Below, one piece after another: positions 33,312 to 41,551 of a stretch of 64,000 bases of DNA; the stretch's first letter is position 1, and each line of letters starts with the position of its first letter. Below the pieces are notes generated by a model. That model did no database searches. It was not told the origin of the DNA and worked only from the letters and a program-made list of their open reading frames with translations. The stretch is taken from positions 1,674,001 to 1,738,000 of the forward strand of contig NZ_CP186694.1 in the NCBI RefSeq assembly GCF_049532965.1, written 5' to 3'. Both the position numbers and the translations under genes were made by a program. This DNA comes from Roseateles sp049532965. Its GTDB lineage: Bacteria; Pseudomonadota; Gammaproteobacteria; Burkholderiales; Burkholderiaceae_C.

Positions 33312-34831
33312 TGGATGCCCCGGCTCCGCTGCTCTCCCTGAGCGGCATCGACAAGGGCTTCCCCGGCGTGCAGGCGCTCTCCGGCGTGCGGCTGCGCCTG
33401 TTCGGCGGGGAGATCCACGCGCTGATGGGCCAGAACGGCGCCGGCAAGTCCACCCTCATCAAGGTCCTCACCGGCCTCTACACGCCGGACGCCGGCGGCA
33501 TCGAACTCGGCGGCCGCCCCATCGCCCCGCGCTCCACCGCCGACGCGCAGGACCTGGGCATCAGCACCGTCTACCAGGAGGTCAACCTCGTCCCCAACCT
33601 GTCGGTGGCCGAGAACCTCTTCATCGGCCGCTACCCGCGCCGCTGGGGCCAGATCGACTGGGCCCGCATGCGCGAACGCTCGCGCCAGCTGCTCGCTGAA
33701 CTGGAACTCGACATCGACGTCGATGCCCCGCTCGCGCGCTACTCGCTGTCCATCCAGCAGATGGTCGCGATCGCGCGGGCGCTCAACATCTCGGCCCAGG
33801 TGCTGATCCTCGACGAGCCGACCTCCAGCCTCGACGAGGCCGCCGTGCAGCACCTCTTCCGCGTCATGCGGCGCCTGCGCGAACAGGGGCTGGCCATCCT
33901 CTTCGTGACGCACTTCCTCGACCAGGTCTATGCCGTCTCCGACCGCATCACCGTCATGCGCAACGGACGCACCGAGGGCGAGTACCTCGCCACGGAGCTC
34001 GGCCGCCTCGAGCTGATCCAGAAGATGGTGGGCCCGCACACCGGCTCGGCCCCGAGGACCGACGCCTGCGCGCCGTCCAGCGAGGCGGCGCTGAGCACGC
34101 ACGGCCTCGCGCGCAAGGGTGCGCTGCAGCCGCTGGACCTCGAGATCCGCCGCGGTGAAGTGCTGGGCCTGTGCGGCCTGCTCGGCTCCGGCCGGACCGA
34201 AACCGCACGGCTGCTTTTCGGTGCCGACAGTGCCGACGCGGGCGACATCGAGATCGACGGCGCCAGGCAGCGCTTCGCCACGCCGCGGCAAGCCATCGCG
34301 AAGGGCCTGGCCTTCTGCTCCGAGGACCGGAAGCAGGAAGGAGCGGTGCTGGCGCTGTCCGTGCGCGAGAACATCGTGCTGGCCCTGCAGGCACGCCAGG
34401 GCTGGTGGCGGGCGATCCCGCTGAAGCGACAGCAGACGATCGCCGACGACTATGTGCGCCGCCTCGGCATCAAGACCGCGGACATCGAGACGCCGATCGG
34501 ATTGCTCTCCGGCGGCAACCAGCAGAAGGCCTTGCTGGCCCGATGGCTGCTCACGCAGCCGCGGCTGTTGATCCTGGACGAACCGACGCGCGGCATCGAT
34601 GTCCGTGCGAAGGAAGAGATCATGGACGAGGTGCGCCGCCTGTGCGCCGAAGGCGACGCCGCCGACCGCCGCATGGCCGTGCTGTTCATTTCGTCCGAGC
34701 TGCCCGAGGTCCTGCGATGCAGCGACCGGGTCGTGGTCCTCCGCGACCGCCAGGCGATCGGCACCTACGAGCGAGGCCAGCTCGACGAACGCTCGGTCCT
34801 CGAAGTGATTGCCGGCGATGGTCCCCGGTAG
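33311..34831 (+). CDS. ytfR: Sugar ABC importer ATPase with two nucleotide-binding domains, YtfR-like
   Basis: 506 aa with tandem ABC domains, the layout of CUT2 sugar importers (RbsA/AraG/YtfR). Domain 1 has Walker A GQNGAGKSTL, signature-region YSLSIQQMVAIARAL and Walker B VLILDEPTSSLD. Domain 2 has a degenerate Walker A LLGSGRTETA, signature LLSGGNQQKALLARWL and Walker B LLILDEPTRGIDV. Such asymmetry is normal in the family. It energises the YtfT/YjfF permease pair. It is separated from ytfT by about 200 bp containing the folded element at 34867-34986, unusual inside such an operon. Confidence 0.94.
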   Translation: MDAPAPLLSLSGIDKGFPGVQALSGVRLRLFGGEIHALMGQNGAGKSTLIKVLTGLYTPDAGGIELGGRPIAPRSTADAQDLGISTVYQEVNLVPNLSVAENLFIGRYPRRWGQIDWARMRERSRQLLAELELDIDVDAPLARYSLSIQQMVAIARALNISAQVLILDEPTSSLDEAAVQHLFRVMRRLREQGLAILFVTHFLDQVYAVSDRITVMRNGRTEGEYLATELGRLELIQKMVGPHTGSAPRTDACAPSSEAALSTHGLARKGALQPLDLEIRRGEVLGLCGLLGSGRTETARLLFGADSADAGDIEIDGARQRFATPRQAIAKGLAFCSEDRKQEGAVLALSVRENIVLALQARQGWWRAIPLKRQQTIADDYVRRLGIKTADIETPIGLLSGGNQQKALLARWLLTQPRLLILDEPTRGIDVRAKEEIMDEVRRLCAEGDAADRRMAVLFISSELPEVLRCSDRVVVLRDRQAIGTYERGQLDERSVLEVIAGDGPR

Positions 34832-34866
34832 CAGAACCGTCGAAGGACGACCGTGGTCGGGGACGG

Positions 34867-34986
34867 CATGGCATGGGGTTCAGGCGCTGGCCGCCTGTGG
34901 GAGAGGCAGGACCGAGCACAGTCCGGGGGACTGTGCGACGCCTGCCGAGCGCTGGAGGACCGCAGGTCCGACAGCCCCATGCCATG
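34867..34986 (+). ncRNA. Cloverleaf-like structured element between ytfR and ytfT
   Basis: A 12-bp perfect closing stem, CATGGCATGGGG (34867-34878) with CCCCATGCCATG (34975-34986), encloses three hairpins: CAGGCG/CGCCTG (34881-34886/34892-34897); GGCAGG/CCTGCC (34905-34910/34941-34946) with inner GCACAGTCC/GGACTGTGC (34916-34924/34928-34936); and GGACC/GGTCC with a GCA loop (34957-34961/34965-34969). No coding frame here is plausible. Either a cis-acting RNA within the operon mRNA (attenuation, differential stability) or a small mobile palindromic element would fit. I cannot name a known family. Confidence 0.5.
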
Positions 34987-35041
34987 GCGGCCAACGCACC
35001 GGCTGTCGAAGTGAAAGCGACCTGTGATTGACTCCCTCTCC

Positions 35042-36079
35042 ATGAACAGCGCCCCCGACGCTCCCCCGCGACAGAGGCGGCGCCTGCTGGCCCTTCTCGC
35101 GGAGCATCCGCTGCTGCGCCCGGTGGCTGCCTTGCTGATCCTGCTGCTGATCGATGTGATCTTCCTGCCGGGTTTCTGGCACCTGGAGATCAAGGACGGG
35201 CATTTGTACGGCCCGCTGATCGACATCCTGAACCGCGCTGCGCCGCTGATGCTGGCTGCGCTGGGCATGAGCCTGGTGATCGCGACGCGCGGCATCGATG
35301 TGTCGATCGGGGCGGTGGTGGCGATCTCCGCCACGGTGGCCGCGTCGCTGGTCAACGCCGATCACTCGCTGGCCACGGCCTACGCCGCCGCACTGGGCGT
35401 GGCGTTGCTATGCGGCGCTTGGAACGGCGCACTGGTGGCGGGCCTCCAGTTGCAGCCCATCATCGCGACGCTGATCCTGATGGTGGCGGGCCGCGGGCTG
35501 GCGCAACTGCTGTCGGACGGTCAGATCCTGACGGTCTACCGCGACGACTTCTTCGTCCTTGGCGGAGGCTACCTGCTGGGGCTGCCCGTGTCGCTGTGGG
35601 TGGTGGCCGCGCTGGCGCTCGCCACCATCGCGCTGCTGCGCAAGACCGCGCTGGGCCTGTTCATCCAGGCGGTCGGCCTCAACCCGGTGGCCTCGCGACT
35701 GGCGGGCCTGCGCACCGCCACGCTGATCTTCGGCACCTATGTCTTCGCCGCCGCCTGTGCCGGCCTGGCGGGCCTGATGATCGCGTCCAACATCAAGAGC
35801 GCCGACGCCAACAATGCCGGCCTGCTGCTGGAGCTCGACGCCATCCTGGCCGTCACGCTGGGCGGCGCATCGCTGGCGGGCGGCAAGTACCACCTCGCCG
35901 GCGCGCTGGTGGGTGCGCTCATCATCCAGACCCTGACCACGACGATCTATTCGCTCGGCGTGCCGCCGGAGGTGAACATGGTCGTGAAGGCGCTGGTCGT
36001 CTTCGTCCTGTGCATCCTGCAGTCGAGCGAGCTCCGCCCGATGCTGCGCCGCCTGGTCTCGCGAGGAGCGACCCGATGA
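35042..36079 (+). CDS. ytfT: Sugar ABC importer (CUT2) permease, YtfT-like
   Basis: 345 aa with about 10 hydrophobic helices. RGIDVSIGAVVAISATVAA and GANxx-type core LDAILAVTLGGASLAGGKY are the conserved permease blocks of the AraH/RbsC family. Pairs with YjfF to form a heterodimeric channel. ATG 35042 is preferred; GTG 35024 would add six residues. Neither has a good SD, so translation may depend on the structured leader at 34867-34986. The stop overlaps the yjfF start (ATGA). Confidence 0.9.
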   Translation: MNSAPDAPPRQRRRLLALLAEHPLLRPVAALLILLLIDVIFLPGFWHLEIKDGHLYGPLIDILNRAAPLMLAALGMSLVIATRGIDVSIGAVVAISATVAASLVNADHSLATAYAAALGVALLCGAWNGALVAGLQLQPIIATLILMVAGRGLAQLLSDGQILTVYRDDFFVLGGGYLLGLPVSLWVVAALALATIALLRKTALGLFIQAVGLNPVASRLAGLRTATLIFGTYVFAAACAGLAGLMIASNIKSADANNAGLLLELDAILAVTLGGASLAGGKYHLAGALVGALIIQTLTTTIYSLGVPPEVNMVVKALVVFVLCILQSSELRPMLRRLVSRGATR

Positions 36080-37059
36080 CCGCCACTGCCCTCGCCCACC
36101 GCTGGCTCCGGCACCCCGCCTTCAGTGCGCAGATCACCGTCGTGCTGCTGCTCGCGCTGATTGCCGCCGGAGGGGCGCATTACACCGGCTTCGCCTCCCC
36201 GCAGGTGATGCTCAACCTGGTCATCGACAACGCCTACCTGCTGGTGCTGGCCGTCGGCATGAGCCTGGTGATCCTGTCCGGCGGCATCGACCTGTCGGTG
36301 GGCGCGGTGCTGGCGCTGTCGACCACCGTCGCCGCGTGGCTGCTGCATCACGCGCACTGGCCGGCCTGGGCCGTCATCGCGCTGGTGCTCGGCGGCGGCG
36401 TAGCCTTCGGCGTGCTCCAGGGCGCGCTGATCCACTTCTTCAAGCTGCAGCCCTTCATCGTCACGCTGGCCGGCATGTTCCTCGCACGCGGGCTCTGCTA
36501 CCTGATCAGCGTCGATTCAATCACCATCGACGATCCCACCTTCGTCGCGATCTCGCAGACCCAGTGGCAAGTGCCGGGCGGCTTCATCTCGCCGAGCGCC
36601 GCCATCGCCATTGCCGTGCTGGCCGCCGGCATCTGGATCGCGCATCGCAGCGCTTTCGGCCGCGCGGTCTATGCGCTGGGGGGCAACGAGCAGTCCGCGC
36701 TGATGATGGGCCTGCCGGTCGGCCGCACCAAGCTGGCGGTCTACGGCCTGAGCGGCGGCTGCGCCGCGCTCGCCGGCCTGCTGTTCGCGTTCTACATGCT
36801 CAGTGGCTACGGCCTGCATGCGCAGGGCGCGGAGCTCGATGCCATCGCCGCCGTCGTCATCGGCGGCACGATGCTCAGCGGCGGCTACGGCTATGTCGCC
36901 GGCGCGCTGTCCGGCGTGCTGGTGCTTGGCGTCATCCAGACGCTGATCGCCTTCGACGGCACGCTGAGCTCCTGGTGGACCAAGATCGTCATCGGCGCGC
37001 TGCTGTTCGTCTTCTGCGTCGTGCAGCGCCTGCTCGCCCGGCCGACCGCCCAGCCCTGA
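36076..37059 (+). CDS. yjfF: Sugar ABC importer (CUT2) permease, YjfF-like
   Basis: 327 aa, second permease of the importer. VILSGGIDLSVGAVLALST, FKLQPFIVTLAGMFLARG, YALGGNEQSALMMGLPV and IAAVVIGGTMLSGGYGYVAG match the YjfF/RbsC type. ATG overlaps the ytfT stop. Last gene of the importer operon, followed by two strong hairpins before the convergent LysR gene. Confidence 0.92.
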   Translation: MTATALAHRWLRHPAFSAQITVVLLLALIAAGGAHYTGFASPQVMLNLVIDNAYLLVLAVGMSLVILSGGIDLSVGAVLALSTTVAAWLLHHAHWPAWAVIALVLGGGVAFGVLQGALIHFFKLQPFIVTLAGMFLARGLCYLISVDSITIDDPTFVAISQTQWQVPGGFISPSAAIAIAVLAAGIWIAHRSAFGRAVYALGGNEQSALMMGLPVGRTKLAVYGLSGGCAALAGLLFAFYMLSGYGLHAQGAELDAIAAVVIGGTMLSGGYGYVAGALSGVLVLGVIQTLIAFDGTLSSWWTKIVIGALLFVFCVVQRLLARPTAQP

Positions 37060-37064
37060 ACGGG

Positions 37065-37125
37065 GGGTGAGGGTATCGCACGGCCGCTACCCTCACCCCT
37101 GCCCTCTCCCGCAAGCGGGAGAGGG
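37065..37125. terminator. Double hairpin between yjfF and lysR-type gene
   Basis: First stem 37065-37075/37088-37098 (11 bp), second stem 37102-37112/37115-37125 (11 bp, AA loop). The CCCTCTCCCGC..GCGGGAGAGGG sequence is of a kind often repeated between genes in Proteobacteria. Shared terminator for two convergent units. Confidence 0.75.
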
Positions 37126-37163
37126 AGTAAGAGATCCGCGGGACGCAGCGGCCACGGTCATCC

Positions 37164-38159
37164 TCACTCGCGGTAAAGCTCCTTCGCCACCGCCCGCACT
37201 TCATGCAGCAGCGCTCGCGCGCCCGGCGACAGCAGGTGTCCTTCCCTCGTGATGATGCCGAACGCATCCATGCTGCACGGCAACTCGATCGGCAGGATCG
37301 CCAGCGCCTGCAGCGACGCGTAGTAGCGCGCCACCTCCACCGGCATCACATGCAAGGCATCGGTCTGCTGCAGCAGCGCCGTGATCACCAGCAGCGCCGT
37401 CGTGTCGACGACGTCAGCCGGCGGATCGATCGCCCCCCGGCGGAACATCAACTCCCAGCGATGCCGCAGTACGCTGCCCGGCGGCGGCAGGATCCATGGC
37501 TGCGTGGCCAGATCGGCGAGCGTCAGGTCATCGCGCCCCAGCAGCGGATGACCGATGCGCGCCACCGCGCATGCGGGCTCGCCGCTCAGTTCCTCATACT
37601 CCAGCCCGCCGGTCCCGTCCTCTTCCAGAATGCGTCCGATCATGAAATCGAGCGTGCCGCGCTGCAGCTGGCCGAGCAGCACCTTGCTGGTCTCCATCTG
37701 CACGCCGATGCGCAGCAGCGGGGCCTTCGCCTTCACCCGCGCGATCGCACGAGGCAGCAGCGACATGCCCGGCGTCATGATCACGCCGACCTCCACCTGC
37801 CCGGTCAGGCCCTTCTTCAACGCCACGATGTCGTCGTGCGCCGCCGCCAGGCTGGTCAGCGCCATGCGCGCGTGCCGGATCATGGTCTCGCCGAACAGCG
37901 TCGGCTCCATGCCGCGCGGCAGGCGCTCGAACAGCCGCACCTCCAGCATGTCCTCCAGGTCCTTGAGCTGCTTGGACGCCGCCGGCTGGGTCATGCACAG
38001 CGCCTCGGACGCGCGATGGATGTTGCGGTGGTCGTCCAGCGCGATCAGCAACAACAGCTGCCGCGTCTTCAGCCGCGCGCGCAGGAACCAATTGGGATTG
38101 GGAACATCATCCATCGCGTCCATCGCATCCATCACATCCATCAGCTCGTTCCCGTGCAT
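37164..38159 (-). CDS. LysR-type regulator, GbpR-like
   Basis: Up to 331 aa. The N-terminal winged helix has DDHRNIHRASEALCMTQPAA and SKQLKDLEDMLEVRLFERL; an inducer-binding domain (about 110-330) follows. KTRQLLLLIALDDHRNIHRA is characteristic of the GbpR/PcaQ-like branch, whose member GbpR controls a sugar-binding protein gene in Agrobacterium in response to galactose/arabinose-type sugars. The start is uncertain: a run of in-frame ATGs (MDVMDAMDAMDD) gives choices from 38159 to 38114. It lies 12 bp after the GntR gene and is probably its operon partner. A candidate regulator of the shared promoter module. Confidence 0.88.
   Translation of the reverse strand: MHGNELMDVMDAMDAMDDVPNPNWFLRARLKTRQLLLLIALDDHRNIHRASEALCMTQPAASKQLKDLEDMLEVRLFERLPRGMEPTLFGETMIRHARMALTSLAAAHDDIVALKKGLTGQVEVGVIMTPGMSLLPRAIARVKAKAPLLRIGVQMETSKVLLGQLQRGTLDFMIGRILEEDGTGGLEYEELSGEPACAVARIGHPLLGRDDLTLADLATQPWILPPPGSVLRHRWELMFRRGAIDPPADVVDTTALLVITALLQQTDALHVMPVEVARYYASLQALAILPIELPCSMDAFGIITREGHLLSPGARALLHEVRAVAKELYRE
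38105..38146 (-). repeat. 9-nt imperfect tandem repeat at the start of the lysR-type gene
   Basis: GATGGATGT/GATGGATGC/GATGGACGC-type units encode MDVMDAMDAMDD and create several alternative in-frame ATG starts. May be slippage-prone. Confidence 0.6.
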
Positions 38160-38171
38160 CGCCCCAGCCCG

Positions 38172-38933
38172 TCAGGCCAGGTTCACGATGCCCTTGGCGG
38201 ACAACACATTGCTCAGGTCGTCGTCCGTCTCCTGCAGTTGGACCAGCGTGGCCTGCCGCGCGCCGAGCGGGTCGCCGTTGCGGATCGCCGTCAGGATCGC
38301 CTCATGGCGAGGCAAGGACAACTCGTGCGTGTTGGGCAATTGGCTGCTGAGCAGGATGGACTCGCGCAGCGCCAGCGACAGCATGTTGCCGATGTAGGCC
38401 ATCAGGTCGTTGTTCGTTGCCTCCGCGATGTGCCGGTGGAAGGCCAGATCGGGCTCCAGCAGCTCCTCGACGTCGGTCGCCGCCGCCATGCCTTCGAACG
38501 CTTCCTCGATGCGGTGCAACTGATCCGGCGTGGCCGCCTTGGCCGCCAGCGCCGCCGCAGCCGGCTCGAAGACGCGCCGCACTTCCATCAGCGTGCTCAG
38601 GAACTCCTGCTGCGGCTTGGACTGGATCAGCCAGTACAGGACGTCAGGATCCAGCAGATGCCACTCGTTGCGCGGGCGAACCAGCGCACCGGCGCGCTGG
38701 CGGGACACCACCAGCCCCTTGGCCACCAGCACGCGCACCGCCTCGCGCAGCACGGGACGGCTGATCTCATAACGGTCGAGCAACTGCTGCTCCGCGGGCA
38801 GCCGGTCGCCGGGCTTGAGCTCGCCAGCGACGATCGCCTGCCCCAGCTCGCTGACGATGCGGCCGTGCTGGCTTTTGCCCTCGGCGCGGCGCGCGCGGGG
38901 GCTGTAGGTCGAATGATCGGCGCGGGTTTTCAT
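38172..38933 (-). CDS. GntR-family regulator, FCD (FadR-type) subfamily
   Basis: 253 aa. The winged helix (about 20-85) has GELKPGDRLPAEQQLLDRYEIS-type sequence with SRPVLREAVRVLVAKGLV. The FCD ligand domain (about 100-235) keeps metal/ligand-site histidines in DLAFHRHIAEATNN and RHEAILTAI. FCD regulators commonly respond to sugar acids, which fits an intermediate such as L-arabinonate or KDA. Two sites of the FadR type (GT-N3-AC) lie in the 49407-49619 divergent promoter of the pathway genes. I start at ATG 38933; an upstream extension would add 26 unconvincing residues. Confidence 0.88.
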   Translation of the reverse strand: MKTRADHSTYSPRARRAEGKSQHGRIVSELGQAIVAGELKPGDRLPAEQQLLDRYEISRPVLREAVRVLVAKGLVVSRQRAGALVRPRNEWHLLDPDVLYWLIQSKPQQEFLSTLMEVRRVFEPAAAALAAKAATPDQLHRIEEAFEGMAAATDVEELLEPDLAFHRHIAEATNNDLMAYIGNMLSLALRESILLSSQLPNTHELSLPRHEAILTAIRNGDPLGARQATLVQLQETDDDLSNVLSAKGIVNLA

Positions 38934-39023
38934 AACGGGCCGCAGGCTATCACGAGCGAACAGCATCGAAGCTCGCGACAAATCCCCCCTTGGCAGACCC
39001 GCGCGCCGCATGCGTCCGGTCCC

Positions 39024-39977
39024 TCACGCGTCTGCCTCCTGCACCGGTCCGTCGGGCTGCGGCTGACCGAACTCCGGCAGCCCGTCCGCGCGCCAGCTGA
39101 ACGGCTGAACACGGGCGTGCCGGTTCGGATCGTGCAACGGATCGCCCACGATGTCCCGGTAGTTGCGCGCGTGATAGACGAGCAGGTCGGTCCGGCCGTC
39201 GAGCGTCGTCGTGAAGCTGTTGTGGCCCGGCCCGTACTGCCCGTTGGCACTGGCGAAGACCGGCACCGGCGACTTGTGCCAGACGGACGCATCGAGCAGG
39301 TCCGCCTGCGCATCGGCCCAGAGCAGGCCCATGCAGTAGTTCGCGTCCGTGGCCGCGGCCGAGTACGCGATCAACACACGCCCATGCCGCTGCAGCACCG
39401 CCGGCCCCTCATTGACGGCGAAACCGATGCGCTCCCACGGCAACACCGCCTCGCTGATCAGCGTGGGGGCACTCTTCAACGTCCAGGCGTTCGCCAGCGT
39501 GGCGAGGTAGATGTTGGTCTTGCCTTGCCGCGAAGTGTCCGCCTCGGCCCAGCACAGGTACTGCTCGCCGCCGTGCCGGAAGGTGGTCGCGTCGAGCGCG
39601 AAGTCATCCAGCGGCGTGCGGATCTGGCCTCGCTCGATCCACTCGCCCTGTGTCGGGTCGTCATGCGCGTTCTCCAGCACATGCATGCGGATCTTCCAGA
39701 TGTCGTCCCGCTCGCCGCCGGCGAAGTAGATCAACCAACGCCCGTCGACGCGGTGCAGCTCCGGCGCCCAGATGTGCCAGCTGGCCGGCCCCCGCTCGTG
39801 ACGTGTCCAGACGATCTTCGGCACCGCCTGCGGCAGGTCCTCGATGCGGGCGGCGCTGCGCAGCTCGATCGCGTCGAAGCCGGGCACCGAGGCAGTGAAC
39901 CAATAGCGGCCGCCATGCAGCGACAGATGCGGGTCGGCGCGTTGGGGAATCAGCGGGTGGGACCAGTTCAGCGACAT
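39024..39977 (-). CDS. GH43 arabinan-active hydrolase, cytoplasmic
   Basis: 317 aa without signal peptide. PLIPQRADPHLSLHG (base), IWAPELHRVDG, FALDATTFRHGG (pKa modulator) and FAVNEGPAVLQRHG (acid), ending with GPGHNSFTTTLDGRTDLLVY. It is a paralogue of 12067-13038 and most likely an exo-acting alpha-L-arabinofuranosidase that trims imported arabino-oligosaccharides. It lies between abfA-like GH51 and the GntR regulator in the long minus-strand operon. Confidence 0.88.
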   Translation of the reverse strand: MSLNWSHPLIPQRADPHLSLHGGRYWFTASVPGFDAIELRSAARIEDLPQAVPKIVWTRHERGPASWHIWAPELHRVDGRWLIYFAGGERDDIWKIRMHVLENAHDDPTQGEWIERGQIRTPLDDFALDATTFRHGGEQYLCWAEADTSRQGKTNIYLATLANAWTLKSAPTLISEAVLPWERIGFAVNEGPAVLQRHGRVLIAYSAAATDANYCMGLLWADAQADLLDASVWHKSPVPVFASANGQYGPGHNSFTTTLDGRTDLLVYHARNYRDIVGDPLHDPNRHARVQPFSWRADGLPEFGQPQPDGPVQEADA

Positions 39978-39996
39978 GATTCTTTGAAGTGCGCAG

Positions 39997-41550
39997 TCAG
40001 CGTGGTTGGAGAACGATCACGTTCCAGGATGCGGGCTTGAGAGCGACCCGCAGCAACTCGCCGTCCACGCTCACGCCGCGGAGCGTCCGCGGCTGGAAAC
40101 GGTCCGGCAACGCGGCGGTGTTGGCGGCGTCCAGATCGGCGTCGTGCAACTCCACCGCCTCGATCACCGCGAGGCCGCTCTCTCCGCCCAGCCCCCGCAG
40201 CGCGACCGCCAGGTCCATCGGCTCGCTCAGGTGACGGTTCAGCGCAAAGACGGCGAGCGTCCCGTCCTCGTCATTCCAGACGACGCTGGCGACGAGGAAC
40301 GGCAGGTCGCCCTCCTTCGCGTTCGGATAGGTCGGCGAGGCGATGGCGGGTCGCAGGACCGTGCCGCGTCCAAAGCGCGCCGCCAGCGCGAAGGGCCAGA
40401 AGATCGTCTGCCGCCAGGCGGGTCCGCCGGGCTCGGTCATGATGGGCGCGATCACGTTGACCAGTTGCGCCAGACAGGCGACCTTCACCCGGTCCGCATG
40501 ATTCATCAGCATGCAGAGCATGCCGCCGACGAGCAGCGCATCCTCGACGGTGTAGACCTCCTCCAGCAGACGCGGTGCTTCCGGCCATCCGTCCTGCCGC
40601 ATGTGATGCCCGTGGCGCGCGCGGTACCAGACGTTCCACTCATCGAAGCTCAGCATCAGGCGCTTGCGCGAGCGGCGCCGCGCCGCAACGGCATCGGCAA
40701 TCGCAACGGTCGCCTCGATGTAGCGCGCGTTGGTCTCGATCTGCGCGAAGAAGCTGCCGGTGCTGGTGTCGGCGCCCGGCAGCAGCGGCTTCACGAAGTA
40801 GCTGTGCAGCGAGACGAAATCGACCTCGTCGTAGCAGTGCTCCAGCACGCGGTCTTCCCACACGCCGTAGGTCGGCATGTCGAAGGCCGATGAGCCGCAG
40901 GCCGCCAGCTCGATCCCCGGCTGCAGCATCCGCATCAGCTTGGCGGTCTCCTGCGCGAGGCGGCCGTACTCGTCAGGGGTCTTGCGACCGATCTGCCAGG
41001 GGCCGTCCATTTCGTTGCCCAGGCACCAGAGCGGGATGTGATGCGGAGCCTCCACGCCGTGCGAGCGGCGCAGGTCCGACAGTGCGGTGCCGCCGGGGTG
41101 GCAGCAATACTCGAGATAGCGCCGGGCGTCGTCCATGCCGCGGGTGCCGAGGTTGACGCCGAACATCGGACTCAGGCCCAGTTCCTCGCACCAGCCCATG
41201 AACTCATTGGTGCCGACCTGGTTGGTCTCGGTCGAGAACCACGCCAGGTCCAGCCGCCGGGGCCGCTGCGGCCGAGGCCCGACGCCATCCTCCCAGTCGT
41301 AGCCCGACATGAAGTTCCCGCCCGGGTACCGCACCAGTGTGACGCCGAGCTCCTTCACCAGCGCCTTCACATCGCCGCGGAAGCCCTGTTCATCGGCGCT
41401 CGGGTGGGTCGGCTCATAGATCCCCGTGTAGACACAGCGGCCCAGGTGCTCCACGAACGCCCCGAACACGCGCCGGTCCAGGACCCCGATCGGGAAGTCG
41501 CGGTGGACCGTCAGGCTCGCGCCGAATCCGCTTCCAGACTCCCTCGTCAT
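39997..41550 (-). CDS. abfA: GH51 alpha-L-arabinofuranosidase, cytoplasmic
   Basis: 517 aa, no signal peptide. FGAFVEHLGRCVYTGIYEP, VRYPGGNFMSGYDWEDG, acid/base Glu in LWCLGNEMDGPWQ and nucleophile Glu in LSFDEWNVWY are the standard AbfA blocks. These intracellular enzymes release L-arabinose from short arabino-oligosaccharides. It starts 1 bp from the binding-protein stop, so the importer that supplies its substrate is made from the same mRNA. It differs strongly from the exported GH51 at 14997-16550, so the two are not a recent duplication. Confidence 0.95.
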   Translation of the reverse strand: MTRESGSGFGASLTVHRDFPIGVLDRRVFGAFVEHLGRCVYTGIYEPTHPSADEQGFRGDVKALVKELGVTLVRYPGGNFMSGYDWEDGVGPRPQRPRRLDLAWFSTETNQVGTNEFMGWCEELGLSPMFGVNLGTRGMDDARRYLEYCCHPGGTALSDLRRSHGVEAPHHIPLWCLGNEMDGPWQIGRKTPDEYGRLAQETAKLMRMLQPGIELAACGSSAFDMPTYGVWEDRVLEHCYDEVDFVSLHSYFVKPLLPGADTSTGSFFAQIETNARYIEATVAIADAVAARRRSRKRLMLSFDEWNVWYRARHGHHMRQDGWPEAPRLLEEVYTVEDALLVGGMLCMLMNHADRVKVACLAQLVNVIAPIMTEPGGPAWRQTIFWPFALAARFGRGTVLRPAIASPTYPNAKEGDLPFLVASVVWNDEDGTLAVFALNRHLSEPMDLAVALRGLGGESGLAVIEAVELHDADLDAANTAALPDRFQPRTLRGVSVDGELLRVALKPASWNVIVLQPR

Positions 41551-41551
41551 C

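Noticed and set aside
34832..35041. Small protein genes in the ytfR-ytfT gap
   Set aside because: Short frames without ribosome binding sites; the strong nested inverted repeats explain the sequence better.
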